Shown here in pieces: positions 47,819 to 55,663 of a stretch of 64,000 nucleotides of DNA. Position 1 is the first letter of the stretch, and each line of letters starts with the position of its first letter. The stretch covers positions 212,655 to 276,654 of the forward strand of contig NZ_JOCX01000006.1 of NCBI RefSeq assembly GCF_000717915.1, in the 5' to 3' direction. Both the position numbers and the translations under genes were made by a program. The notes below the pieces were generated by a model. The model was not told the origin of the DNA. It searched no databases and was given only the letters and a program-made list of their open reading frames with translations. Origin of the DNA: Streptomyces sp. NRRL S-244 (GTDB lineage: Bacteria; Actinomycetota; Actinomycetes; Streptomycetales; Streptomycetaceae).

Positions 47819-48805
47819 GTGGACCGGTTGCTGAACGCGATAGGCCTGGACGAGGGCCAGGAGTCGGCGTACCGCGCGCTGGTGGCGCTGGGGGCGGCGG
47901 AGGTGCCCGACCTCGCGCACCGGCTGACGCTGCCGGTGCCGCAGACCGAGCGGACCCTGCGGCATCTGGAGCGGCACGGACTGGCGGCCCAGTCCTCGAC
48001 CCGGCCGGGGCGCTGGGTGGCGGCCCCGCCGGGGGTGGCGCTGGGGGCGCTGCTGACGCAGCAGCGGCACGAGCTGGAGCAGGCGGAGCTGACGGCGGCG
48101 CTGCTGGCGCAGGAGTACCGGGCGGAGGCGGCCGAGCCGGCGGTGCACGACCTGGTGGAGGTGGTGACGGGCGCGAGCGCGGTGGCGCACCGCTTCCACC
48201 AGCTCCAGCTGGGCGCGGCGGAGGAGGTGTGCGCCCTGGTCAGCGGCCGGCCGCAGGTGGTCACCGGGATGGAGAACGAGGCGGAGGAGCGGGCCGCCGT
48301 ACGGGGCGTGGCGTACCGGGTCGTGATCGAGCGGGAGGTACTGACCCTGCCGACGGGGATCAGGGAGGCGTCGACGGCGCTCGCCCGGGGCGAACAGGTC
48401 CGGGTGACGGGCGACGTCCCGACGAAGCTGGTGATCGCGGACCGGTCCCTGGCGATGGTCCCGCTGACGGCGCGCGGGGCGGAGCCGGCGGCGCTGGTGG
48501 TGCACGCGTCGGGGCTGCTGGAATCCCTGACGGGCCTGTTCGAGGCGGTGTGGCGGGAGGCGCTGCCGCTGCGGCTGGGGGCGACGGGCGCGGCGGAGGA
48601 GTCGGGGGGCGTGCCCGACACCACGGACCTGGAGATCCTGACGCTGCTGCTGGCCGGGATGACGGACGCGAGCGTGGCGAAGCACCTGGAGCTGGGGCTG
48701 CGGACGGTGCAGCGGCGGGTCAAGGGCCTGATGGAGCTGTCGGGGGTCACGACGCGGCTCCAGCTGGGCTGGCACGCGTACGAAAGGGGCTGGGTGGCCC
48801 GGTAG
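47819..48805 (+). CDS. HTH transcriptional regulator (TrmB-like N-terminus, LuxR-type C-terminus)
   Basis: A 328-residue regulator. The N-terminus (LLNAIGLDEGQESAYRALVALGAAEVPDLAHRL...VPQTERTLRHLERHGLA) is a TrmB/winged-helix-like segment. The C-terminus (DLEILTLLLAGMTDASVAKHLELGLRTVQRRVKGLMELSGVTTRLQLG) is a LuxR-type helix-turn-helix. This two-end layout is frequent in Streptomyces and often sits beside subtilase genes. Start is uncertain: GTG 47819 is close to GGAGAGGG and fits the family, while ATG 47756 or earlier codons are possible. The stop lies within a tandem duplication. Confidence 0.82.
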   Translation: MDRLLNAIGLDEGQESAYRALVALGAAEVPDLAHRLTLPVPQTERTLRHLERHGLAAQSSTRPGRWVAAPPGVALGALLTQQRHELEQAELTAALLAQEYRAEAAEPAVHDLVEVVTGASAVAHRFHQLQLGAAEEVCALVSGRPQVVTGMENEAEERAAVRGVAYRVVIEREVLTLPTGIREASTALARGEQVRVTGDVPTKLVIADRSLAMVPLTARGAEPAALVVHASGLLESLTGLFEAVWREALPLRLGATGAAEESGGVPDTTDLEILTLLLAGMTDASVAKHLELGLRTVQRRVKGLMELSGVTTRLQLGWHAYERGWVAR

Positions 48806-48870
48806 CGCGGCGGCCCCGTGGCCGGGTGGCCCGGTAGCGCGGCGGCCCCGTGGCTGGGTGGCCCGATGGG
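48792..48870. repeat. 32-bp tandem duplication across the end of the regulator gene
   Basis: GGGTGGCCCGGTAGCGCGGCGGCCCCGTGGCC is present at 48792-48823 and again (last base T) at 48824-48855, followed by a 15-bp partial third copy to 48870. The first copy carries the last codons and the TAG stop of the regulator gene (tgg gtg gcc cgg tag), so the second copy repeats that end in the 3' untranslated region. Confidence 0.9.
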
Positions 48871-48893
48871 TCCCGGTCGGTCAGGCTGAGCGC

Positions 48894-49376
48894 ATGGATC
48901 TGCCTCAGCTGCTCCTGGTGGGGCTGGTGCTGCTGCTCGGGGTGGTCGGGGTGCTGGTCCCGGGTGTTCCGGGGACCTGGCTGGTCTGGGCGGGGGTGCT
49001 GTGGTGGGCGCTGCACGAGCGGTCGACGCTTGCGTGGTGCCTGCTGGTCTCGGCGACGGCTCTGCTGCTGGTGGTGCAGGTGGTCGAGTGGCAGCTGCCG
49101 CCGCGGCGGCTGCGCGGGGTGGGGGTCACCCGCCGGATGGCGGTGTACGCGGGCGCGGGCGCGCTGCTCGGCTTCGTCGTGGTGCCGGTGCTGGGGGCGG
49201 TTCCGGGGTTCGTGGGGGGCGTCTACCTGTGCGAGCGGCTGCGGCTGGGCACGCACGGCGAGGCCTGGGCCTCGGTACGGGCGGTGATGCGGGCGGTGGG
49301 CACGAGCGTGCTGGTGGAACTGCTCGCGTGCCTGATGGTGGTGGGCGCATGGCTCGGGGCGGTGGTGGCGGGCTGA
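48894..49376 (+). CDS. DUF456 membrane protein
   Basis: A 160-residue hydrophobic protein. It has the DUF456 plan: two glycine-rich helices (LLLVGLVLLLGVVGVLVPGVPGTWLVWAGVLWWAL and GAGALLGFVVVPVLGAVPGFVGGVYLCERLR, each interrupted by PG) plus further helices at about 41-60 and 133-155. Function of the family is unknown. ATG 48894 puts the first helix at the N-terminus. Upstream lies the 32-bp duplication; 94 bp downstream is the PPOX gene in the same direction. Confidence 0.85.
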   Translation: MDLPQLLLVGLVLLLGVVGVLVPGVPGTWLVWAGVLWWALHERSTLAWCLLVSATALLLVVQVVEWQLPPRRLRGVGVTRRMAVYAGAGALLGFVVVPVLGAVPGFVGGVYLCERLRLGTHGEAWASVRAVMRAVGTSVLVELLACLMVVGAWLGAVVAG

Positions 49377-49470
49377 CTCGGGTGGTGCGCGTGGCTTAGG
49401 GCCATGGGTCTACGCCTGTTCGGCCGGAGGCCCGATGCGGGTGGTGCGGGGCGCTGCGAGGGTGGGTTCC

Positions 49471-49851
49471 ATGACGGAGTTCAAGGGTTTCAGCGAGGCG
49501 CAGCTGGCGTACCTCCGGTCGCAGCGGCTGGGGCGGCTGGCGACGGTGGACGCGACCGGGCAGCCGCAGGCGAACCCGGTGGGGTTCTTCCCGCAGGAGG
49601 ACGGAACGGTCCTGGTGGGCGGCATGGCCATGGGGTCGACGAAGAAGTGGCGGAACCTCGGGAACAACCCGCGGCTCGCCCTGGTGGTGGACGATCTGGC
49701 GAGCACCCGGCCGTGGAAGGTCCGCGGGGTCGAGATCCGCGGCCGCGCCACGCTGGAGGTGGGCCCGCACGCGCTGGGCCCGCACTTCAGCCCGGAGGTG
49801 ATCCGGATCCACCCGGAGCGGGTGTTCGCCTGGGGCCTGGACGACGTCTGA
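49471..49851 (+). CDS. PPOX-class F420/FMN-dependent split-barrel oxidoreductase
   Basis: A 126-residue split-barrel flavoprotein-fold protein. MTEFKGFSEAQLAYLRSQRLGRLATVDATGQPQANPVGFF and the KKWRNLGNNPRLALVVDDL and GVEIRGRATL segments match the small PPOX/pyridoxamine-oxidase-like actinobacterial proteins, many of which use cofactor F420. ATG 49471 follows GAGGGTGGG. It is followed by a 14-bp palindrome (GGGCCCATGGGCCC, 49861-49874) and a strong bidirectional terminator. Substrate unknown. Confidence 0.86.
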   Translation: MTEFKGFSEAQLAYLRSQRLGRLATVDATGQPQANPVGFFPQEDGTVLVGGMAMGSTKKWRNLGNNPRLALVVDDLASTRPWKVRGVEIRGRATLEVGPHALGPHFSPEVIRIHPERVFAWGLDDV

Positions 49852-49874
49852 CCCGGGTGCGGGCCCATGGGCCC

Positions 49875-49912
49875 GGACGCCTGCCCCTCCTCGGGGGAGG
49901 GGGCAGGCGTCC
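49875..49912. terminator. Bidirectional terminator between PPOX gene and rsgA
   Basis: GGACGCCTGCCCCTCC (49875-49890) pairs with GGAGGGGGCAGGCGTCC (ending 49912), a 16-bp stem with one bulged G and a short loop. It separates the convergent PPOX (+) and rsgA (-) genes. Confidence 0.85.
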
Positions 49913-49934
49913 GTCAGCGGACTCGGTAGCGGGC

Positions 49935-51056
49935 TCAGTAGCGGCCGTTGCGCTTCGCCGCGTAATTGGCCCGGCCCTCGGCCGACTTGATCCGCCAGTC
50001 CCGGCGGATCTCGTTGCGGAGCCTGGCGTCCGTCTTGGCGACGATCCGCTGGTTCTCCCGGAGCAGCTTGCGGTAGCTCTCCAGGCGCCGCTCCGGCAGT
50101 GCGCCGCTCTCCAGCGCTTCGAGCACCGCGCATCCCGGCTCGGCCTCGTGCGCGCAGTCGTGGAAGCGGCAGTCGGCCGCGTACTCCTCGATCTCCGAGA
50201 AGACCTGGCCGACCCCGGTCCCGGCGTCCCACAGGCCGACGCCCCGCAGTCCGGGCGTGTCGATGAGGACGCCCCCGCCGGGCAGGGCCAGCAGGTTGCG
50301 GGTGGTCGTCGTGTGCCGGCCCTTGCCGTCCGCGTCGCGGGTGGCCTGGACCTCCATGACGTCGGCGCCGAGCAGCGCGTTCGCCAGGGTGGACTTGCCC
50401 GCGCCCGAGATGCCGAGCAGCACGCTCGTACCGCCGGCGACGACCGCCGCCAGTACGTCCGTGCCCTCCCCGGTGTGGGAGGAGACCGTGAGGACGTCGA
50501 CGCCCGGTGCCGTGGTCTCCACGTCCTGGACCAGGTGCCCGAGCGTCACCGGGTCCGGTACGAGGTCGGCCTTGGTCAGGACGACCAGCGGCCGCGCCCC
50601 GGACTCCCAGGCGAGGGCCAGGAAGCGCTCGATGCGGCCGAGGTCCAGCTCGACGGCCAGGGAGACCGCGATGATCGCGTGGTCGACGTTGGCGGCGAGG
50701 ATCTGCCCCTCGGACCGCTTCGAGGAGGTGGAGCGTACGAAGGCGGTCCGGCGCGGCAGGTACGTCTTGACGTACCGGGGGTTGCCGGCCGCCTCGACGA
50801 CGGCCCAGTCACCGGTGCAGATGACGCGGAGCGGGTCGTGCGGGGTGACGAACGCGGTGTCGGCGTGGACGATGCCGTCGGCCGTCATGACGTCGCACTG
50901 GCCGCGGTCCACCCGCACCACGCGGCCGGGCACCAGGCCCTGCGCGGCGTACGGGGCGAACTCGGCCTCCCACGCCTCGTCCCAGCCGAAGGGGGCGAGG
51001 GCGGACGCGTACGCAGAAGAGGTGGAGGAAGAAAGGCGAGCAGAAGAGAAAGACAA
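49935..51056 (-). CDS. rsgA: Ribosome small subunit-dependent GTPase RsgA
   Basis: A 373-residue circularly permuted GTPase that helps 30S subunit maturation. An N-terminal OB fold (RVVRVDRGQCDVMTADG) precedes the permuted G motifs in the order G4 (LTKADLV), G5, G1 (LLGISGAGKSTLANAL) and G3 (IDTPGLR). The C-terminal zinc knuckle uses Cys/His in ADCRFHDCAHEAEPGCAV. The apparent start is TTG 51056 with AAGGG 6 nt upstream. A 23-codon ORF with a perfect GGAGG site lies 63 bp upstream on the same strand, so rsgA may be controlled through its leader. Confidence 0.95.
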   Translation of the reverse strand: MSFSSARLSSSTSSAYASALAPFGWDEAWEAEFAPYAAQGLVPGRVVRVDRGQCDVMTADGIVHADTAFVTPHDPLRVICTGDWAVVEAAGNPRYVKTYLPRRTAFVRSTSSKRSEGQILAANVDHAIIAVSLAVELDLGRIERFLALAWESGARPLVVLTKADLVPDPVTLGHLVQDVETTAPGVDVLTVSSHTGEGTDVLAAVVAGGTSVLLGISGAGKSTLANALLGADVMEVQATRDADGKGRHTTTTRNLLALPGGGVLIDTPGLRGVGLWDAGTGVGQVFSEIEEYAADCRFHDCAHEAEPGCAVLEALESGALPERRLESYRKLLRENQRIVAKTDARLRNEIRRDWRIKSAEGRANYAAKRNGRY

Positions 51057-51119
51057 GGGGAACCCTTCACAGGGTGGCCCCGGCAGCGCGCGCTCAGCGG
51101 CGCGCGAAGAGGTGTGAGG

Positions 51120-51191
51120 TCAGCCGGAGACCACGGAAGTGACATTGATGGTCTTCTGAGTGCGGGCAGCGCCCTGCGTCACGACAGTCAT
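51120..51191 (-). CDS. 23-residue ORF upstream of rsgA (possible leader peptide)
   Basis: ATG at 51191 (minus strand) is preceded by GGAGGTGA at 8-nt spacing, the best ribosome site in this part of the window. The reading is MTVVTQGAARTQ then KTINVTSVVSG, then TGA. It is followed by 63 bp and then the TTG start of rsgA. Thr/Val-rich composition; no similarity I recognise. Could be a translated leader for rsgA or a small protein in its own right. Confidence 0.55.
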   Translation of the reverse strand: MTVVTQGAARTQKTINVTSVVSG

Positions 51192-51367
51192 CAATGAACT
51201 CACCTCCGGGTCATGCACGTACTGGTCGGTTCCGCGCGGATCGGCGGGAACTCGATCACCGTAGCAAGTGCGCTCCGGCGCACGCCAATTCTTTTTCGGA
51301 CCACTTCGGCGGGCGCATGTCCGATTCGTTCAAGACCGGCGGGCCGGCCCGCTCCTAGCCTGGCCGC

Positions 51368-51787
51368 ATGACTTCCCCAACGACTCCTCGAACGGCTCCC
51401 CGACTCGACATGATCGGCCTCGTCGTCTCCGACATGGCCGCCTCGCTCGCCTTCTACCGCCGCCTGGGTCTGGACGTCCCGGCCGGGGCGGAGGAGCAGC
51501 CGCACGTGGAGGCCGTCCTCCCCGGCGGGCTCCGGATCGGCTGGGACACGGAGGAGGTGATCCGCTCCCTCGACCCGTCCTGGACCCGCCCCGCCGGGGG
51601 CGACCGGCTGGGGCTCGCATTCGCGTGCGAGTCCCCCGCCGAGGTGGACGCGGTGTACGCCGAGCTGACGGACGCCGGGTACAAGGGCCATCTGGAGCCC
51701 TGGGACGCCTTCTGGGGGCAGCGCTACGCCGTCGTGCTCGACCCGGACGGCTGCGGGGTCTCCCTGTTCGCCGCCGCCGGGGCGTAG
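51368..51787 (+). CDS. VOC-superfamily (glyoxalase/bleomycin resistance-like) protein
   Basis: A 139-residue VOC protein with the two beta-alpha-beta-beta-beta modules: [26 protein letters not shown] and [55 protein letters not shown]. Likely a dimer with a metal or ligand site; the substrate is unknown. Start ATG 51368. Its last 64 bp overlap the 3' end of the AraC gene on the other strand, an uncommon arrangement. Confidence 0.88.
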   Translation: MTSPTTPRTAPRLDMIGLVVSDMAASLAFYRRLGLDVPAGAEEQPHVEAVLPGGLRIGWDTEEVIRSLDPSWTRPAGGDRLGLAFACESPAEVDAVYAELTDAGYKGHLEPWDAFWGQRYAVVLDPDGCGVSLFAAAGA

Positions 51788-52485
51788 GCCGCCGCGTAGG
51801 CCCCCGGGGTGGTCCCGGCCAGCGCCCGGACCTCGCGGGCGAGGTGGGCCTGGTCGGCGTACCCGGCCCGGTACGCCACCTCGGCCTGCGGCAGCCCCCG
51901 CCGCGCCAGCTCCAGCGCCCGCTGGAGGCGCAGCACCCGCCCGAGCGTGCGGGGTCCGTAGCCGAAGGCGTCGAGGGAGCGCCGGTGCAGCTGGCGCTCC
52001 CCGAGGCCTACGGCCTGCGCCACGGCGGCCACGGACTCCCCCGCGCGGAGCCCGGCCGCCACCCGTGCGGCGAGGGGGTCGGGGGGCTTGCTCCGCGCCG
52101 AGCGGGTGCGGGCCAGCCGCTCCAGCCCCGAGCCGGGGTCCTCGTACGCGTTCATCCGCTCGGCGAGCTCGCGCACCTGCGGCCCCGGCCAGAGGTCGGC
52201 GAGCTCGACCCGCCGGTCACGCAGCTCGTACGCCGGTACGCCGAGCAGCGCGGGCGCCGTGCCGGGGGCGAACCTCAGCCCCGACATCGCGCCGCGGGCC
52301 CCGACCGGCACCTCCCCGGCGGGGTGCGGCCCGGTGTCGGGGCCGGCGACCAGCAGCCGCCCGTCGACCCACAGCAGGTCCATGCACCCGTCGGGCAGTA
52401 CGGGCCCGCCGGGGGCTCCGGTGCGCCGCCAGACGATCGCGCCCGGCACCAGCGCGGACGGCCACTCCTCGTACACAGCCGCCAC
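51724..52485 (-). CDS. AraC-family transcriptional regulator
   Basis: A 253-residue regulator with an N-terminal ligand domain of the DUF6597 type ([26 protein letters not shown]) and a C-terminal AraC double helix-turn-helix: [46 protein letters not shown] then [28 protein letters not shown]. Start is GTG 52485 (a second GTG three codons on is possible). This class of regulator is often placed tail-to-tail with VOC proteins in Streptomyces, so it may control its overlapping neighbour. Confidence 0.88.
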   Translation of the reverse strand: MAAVYEEWPSALVPGAIVWRRTGAPGGPVLPDGCMDLLWVDGRLLVAGPDTGPHPAGEVPVGARGAMSGLRFAPGTAPALLGVPAYELRDRRVELADLWPGPQVRELAERMNAYEDPGSGLERLARTRSARSKPPDPLAARVAAGLRAGESVAAVAQAVGLGERQLHRRSLDAFGYGPRTLGRVLRLQRALELARRGLPQAEVAYRAGYADQAHLAREVRALAGTTPGAYAAAYAPAAANRETPQPSGSSTTA

Positions 52486-52513
52486 GCTACGCCGCGCCCC
52501 CGTCCCGTGCCGG

Positions 52514-53647
52514 TCAGTGCTTGCGCAGCCGGGCCGAGTAGTCCTCGGGCGGCAGGAACTTCGACCAGCGCTCCGGGAACTCGGAGGGCATCGCGCCGTC
52601 CCCCTCCTCGTCGTCCTCCGACTCGCCCTCGGCGAGGGCCCGCCACGCGGCGGCGCGCGCGATCAGCTGCGCGGCCTCCGCCTCGCGGGCCCGCTCGTTG
52701 GCCTCGCGGGCCGCGGCGGTGGCCACGGACGGCCAGACGCGGTCGATGGCGGCGTTCACGGCCGCGCCGACGAGCACGGCGAAGGCCGACACGCCGATCC
52801 ACAGCAGGACGGCGACGGGCGCGGCCAGCGAGCCGTAGATGGTCGGGCCCTCGACGGTGTTCGTGAGGTAGATCCGCAGCAGGAACGAGCCCAGCACCCA
52901 CATGGCGAGTGCCACGAGCGCGCCCGGGACGTCCTCGATCCACGGGGAGCGCACGGGTACGGACACGTGGTAGAGCGTGGTCAGGAAGGCGATGGACAGC
53001 AGGGTGACGGTCGGCCAGTAGAGGACCGCGATCACCTCGGCGCTCCAGGGCACCCAGCTGACGACCGCGTCGGGCCCCGCCACCATCAGCGGCAGCACGA
53101 CGGCGCCGATCACCAGGGCGACCACGTACAGGAGGAAGGAGAGCAGCCGGGTCTTGACGATGCCGCGCTGGCCGTCGAGCCCGTACATCACGGTGATGGT
53201 GTCGATGAAGACGTTGACGGCCCGCGAGCCCGACCAGAGGGCGAAGGCGAAGCCGAGGGAGATCAGGTCCGGGCGGCCGGCCTTGGTGACGTCGTCGAGC
53301 ATCGGTTTCGCGATGTCGTTGACGCCCCGGTCGGAGAGGACCGTGCCGACCGCGTTGAGGATGTTCTCCTCGATGGAGGCCACGAAGGTGCCGCCCGTCC
53401 AGCCGTCGACGTACCCGAGGAGGCCCAGGAGGCCCAGGAACAGCGGCGGCAGCGAGAGCAGCGTGAAGAACGCCGCCTCGGCGGCCAGGCCGAGGATCCG
53501 GTACTCGACGCACGAATTGACGGTGTCTTTCAGCAGCAGCCACGCCATCTTGCGCTTGGAGACGTTGCGGTACAGGGCACGGGCCCGGTGGAGTCGCCCG
53601 GGGACCCGCTCGTGGACCCGCTCGGGTGTTTCTTTTGCTGGCTGCAC
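52514..53647 (-). CDS. YihY/BrkB (virulence factor BrkB) family membrane protein
   Basis: A 377-residue protein with six membrane helices. Segments [77 protein letters not shown] and [31 protein letters not shown] are conserved in the family. The C-terminal tail is charged and acidic ([12 protein letters not shown]). Role uncertain; transport has been suggested for some relatives. GTG 53647 is the likely start; 17 bp separate it from the divergent acyl-CoA dehydrogenase start, so their promoters must overlap. Confidence 0.85.
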   Translation of the reverse strand: MQPAKETPERVHERVPGRLHRARALYRNVSKRKMAWLLLKDTVNSCVEYRILGLAAEAAFFTLLSLPPLFLGLLGLLGYVDGWTGGTFVASIEENILNAVGTVLSDRGVNDIAKPMLDDVTKAGRPDLISLGFAFALWSGSRAVNVFIDTITVMYGLDGQRGIVKTRLLSFLLYVVALVIGAVVLPLMVAGPDAVVSWVPWSAEVIAVLYWPTVTLLSIAFLTTLYHVSVPVRSPWIEDVPGALVALAMWVLGSFLLRIYLTNTVEGPTIYGSLAAPVAVLLWIGVSAFAVLVGAAVNAAIDRVWPSVATAAAREANERAREAEAAQLIARAAAWRALAEGESEDDEEGDGAMPSEFPERWSKFLPPEDYSARLRKH

Positions 53648-53664
53648 GTCCTTACGGTATCCGC

Positions 53665-55353
53665 ATGGCAGCCACCACCCACACCGTCTCCAACCAGGCC
53701 CCTCCACTGGCGGGCTACGACGTCTACGGCACCGACCGGGTCCTGCGGGAGGGTGTGGAGCGGCACCTGGCGGCCGCGGCGCCCGAACTCGTCGGCGAGG
53801 TGCGGGAGGAGCTCGCGGAACTGGGGCGGGCGGCGGGCTCGGCGCAGGCCCAGAGGTGGGGTGCGCAGGCGAACGAGAACCCGCCGGAACTGCGTACGCA
53901 CGACCGGTACGGCAACCGGATCGACGAGGTGGAGTTCCACCCGGCGTGGCACCGGCTGCTCGGGCACGCGGTGGGCGCCGGGCTGACCGACGCGTGGGGC
54001 CGGCCGGCCGGGCATCTGCGCCGCGCGGCCGGATTCTTCGTGTGGTCGCAGGCCGAGGCGGGGCACGGCTGCCCCGTGTCGATGACCCATGCGGCCGTAC
54101 CGGCGCTGCGGACGGATCCGGAGCTGGCCGCCGAATGGGAGCCGCGGCTGACCTCGCACGCGTACGAGGAGGGGCTGCGGCCGGCGGGGCGGAAGGCCGG
54201 GGCGCTGTTCGGCATGGGGATGACGGAGAAGCAGGGCGGCAGCGACGTACGGGCGAACACGACGGCGGCGAAGCCGCTGGACGCGGCGGGCGAGTACCTG
54301 CTGACGGGGCACAAGTGGTTCTGCTCGGCGCCGATGTCGGACGGGTTCCTGGTGCTGGCGCAGGCGTCCGCCTCGTCCTCCTCGTCCTCCTCCTCGTCCT
54401 CCTCCTCCGGGACGGGCGGCCTGACGTGCTTCCTGGTGCCGCGGGTGCTGCCGGACGGTACGCGCAACGTGTTCGCGATCCAGCGGCTGAAGGACAAACT
54501 GGGCAACCGGTCGAACGCGTCGGCCGAGGTGGAGTTCGACGGGACGTGGGCGCGGCGGGTCGGCGAGGAGGGGCGGGGGGTGCGGACCATCATCGGGATG
54601 GTCGCGGCGACCCGGCTGGACTGCGTGCTGGGCTCTGCGGCGCTGATGCGGCAGGCGCTGACGCAGGCCGTGCACCATGCGGAGCACCGCTCTGCTTTCG
54701 GAGCACGGCTCATCGAGCAGCCGCTGATGCGCAACGTGCTGGCCGACCTCGCGCTGGAGTCGGAGGCGGCGACGACGCTCGGGCTGCGCCTCGCGGCCGC
54801 GTACGACGCCGGGACGGAGCAGGAGCGGGCCTTCCTGCGCATCGCGGTGCCCGCCGCGAAGTACTGGGTGACCAAGCGGTGTACGCCGATGGTGGCGGAG
54901 GCCCTGGAGTGTCTGGGCGGCAACGGCTACGTCGAGGAGTCCGGGCTGCCGAGGCTGCTGCGCGAGTCCCCGCTGAACTCGATCTGGGAGGGTTCGGGCA
55001 ACGTACAGGCCCTGGACGTCCTGCGGGCGCTGCAGCGGGAGCCGCTGGCGCTGAACGCGCTCCTCCAGGAGGTGGGGCAGGCGCGCGGCGCCGATCACCG
55101 GCTGGATTCGGCCATCAAGGGGCTGCTGACGGAGCTCGCGGACCTGGAGGGCATCGAGGCCCGGGCGCGCCGGGTGGTGGAGCGCATCGCCCTGGTGCTG
55201 CAGGGATCGCTGCTGGTGCGCTGGGCGCCGCCGGAGGTGGCGGACGCGTTCTGCGCCTCGCGCCTGGGGGGCGACTGGGGCGCGGCCTTCGGCACGCTGC
55301 CGCACAGCCTGCATCTGGGCGCGCTGGTCGAACGGGCGCGGATCGCGGGCTAG
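53665..55353 (+). CDS. AidB-like acyl-CoA dehydrogenase with poly-serine insert
   Basis: A 562-residue acyl-CoA dehydrogenase-family flavoprotein. MTEKQGGSDVRANTT, HKWFCSAPMSDGFLVLAQ, RLKDKLGNRSNASAEVEF, ALECLGGNGYVEESGLPRLLRESPLNSIWEGSGNVQALDVLRAL are AidB/isovaleryl-type signatures (the last includes the family Trp-Glu-Gly). A run of 12 consecutive serines (237-248), coded by TCC/TCG repeats, interrupts the middle beta domain. E. coli AidB binds DNA and guards against alkylation; that function is not shown here. Strong inverted repeat downstream at 55428-55471. Confidence 0.9.
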   Translation: MAATTHTVSNQAPPLAGYDVYGTDRVLREGVERHLAAAAPELVGEVREELAELGRAAGSAQAQRWGAQANENPPELRTHDRYGNRIDEVEFHPAWHRLLGHAVGAGLTDAWGRPAGHLRRAAGFFVWSQAEAGHGCPVSMTHAAVPALRTDPELAAEWEPRLTSHAYEEGLRPAGRKAGALFGMGMTEKQGGSDVRANTTAAKPLDAAGEYLLTGHKWFCSAPMSDGFLVLAQASASSSSSSSSSSSSGTGGLTCFLVPRVLPDGTRNVFAIQRLKDKLGNRSNASAEVEFDGTWARRVGEEGRGVRTIIGMVAATRLDCVLGSAALMRQALTQAVHHAEHRSAFGARLIEQPLMRNVLADLALESEAATTLGLRLAAAYDAGTEQERAFLRIAVPAAKYWVTKRCTPMVAEALECLGGNGYVEESGLPRLLRESPLNSIWEGSGNVQALDVLRALQREPLALNALLQEVGQARGADHRLDSAIKGLLTELADLEGIEARARRVVERIALVLQGSLLVRWAPPEVADAFCASRLGGDWGAAFGTLPHSLHLGALVERARIAG

Positions 55354-55427
55354 GTTCCGGGACTCCGGGACCTGTCCCCAAACAGGTCCGGGCCGGGATC
55401 CGGGCCGGGATCCGGGCCCGTTGACCG

Positions 55428-55471
55428 GGATCAGGGGTGGCGCCGCGCCGACTCGGCACCACCCCTGATCC
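55428..55471. terminator. Perfect 13-bp-arm inverted repeat after the acyl-CoA dehydrogenase
   Basis: GGATCAGGGGTGG (55428-55440) and CCACCCCTGATCC (55459-55471) are exact inverted copies with an 18-nt GC-rich loop. A shorter hairpin (GGACCTGT/ACAGGTCC, 55368-55389) and CCGGGATCCGGG copies lie just before. Most simply a terminator; an operator for the following GAF regulator gene is possible. The rest of the 310-bp gap holds the 18-bp repeat at 55584-55637. Confidence 0.65.
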
Positions 55472-55583
55472 GAAAGCCCCGAGGAGGAGCTGTCACGCCG
55501 CGAGGCGGCGTCCGGACAGTTTCGGTCGGGTGACCGGGACTTGGCGAGAGTTGCATACCGTTGCAACCCTCTGAGTCCTCTGG

Positions 55584-55637
55584 GTTCTCGGCGCTCCCTG
55601 CGTTCTCGGCGTCCTCTGAGTTCTCGGCGTTCTCTGC
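55584..55637. repeat. 18-bp imperfect tandem repeat, three copies
   Basis: GTTCTCGGCGCTCCCTGC, GTTCTCGGCGTCCTCTGA and GTTCTCGGCGTTCTCTGC follow each other from 55584, with degenerate copies on both sides. The block ends 26 bp before the GAF regulator start, in its untranslated leader. Read on the minus strand it would give an ENAENSEDAEN-type periodic peptide, but no gene is supported there. Confidence 0.8.
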
Positions 55638-55663
55638 GTTTCGCTCCGCACGGGGAGGTTCCG

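Noticed and set aside
49861..49874. GGGCCCATGGGCCC palindrome
   Set aside because: Fourteen-base palindromes made of GGGCCC are expected in this base composition; the adjacent long hairpin explains termination.
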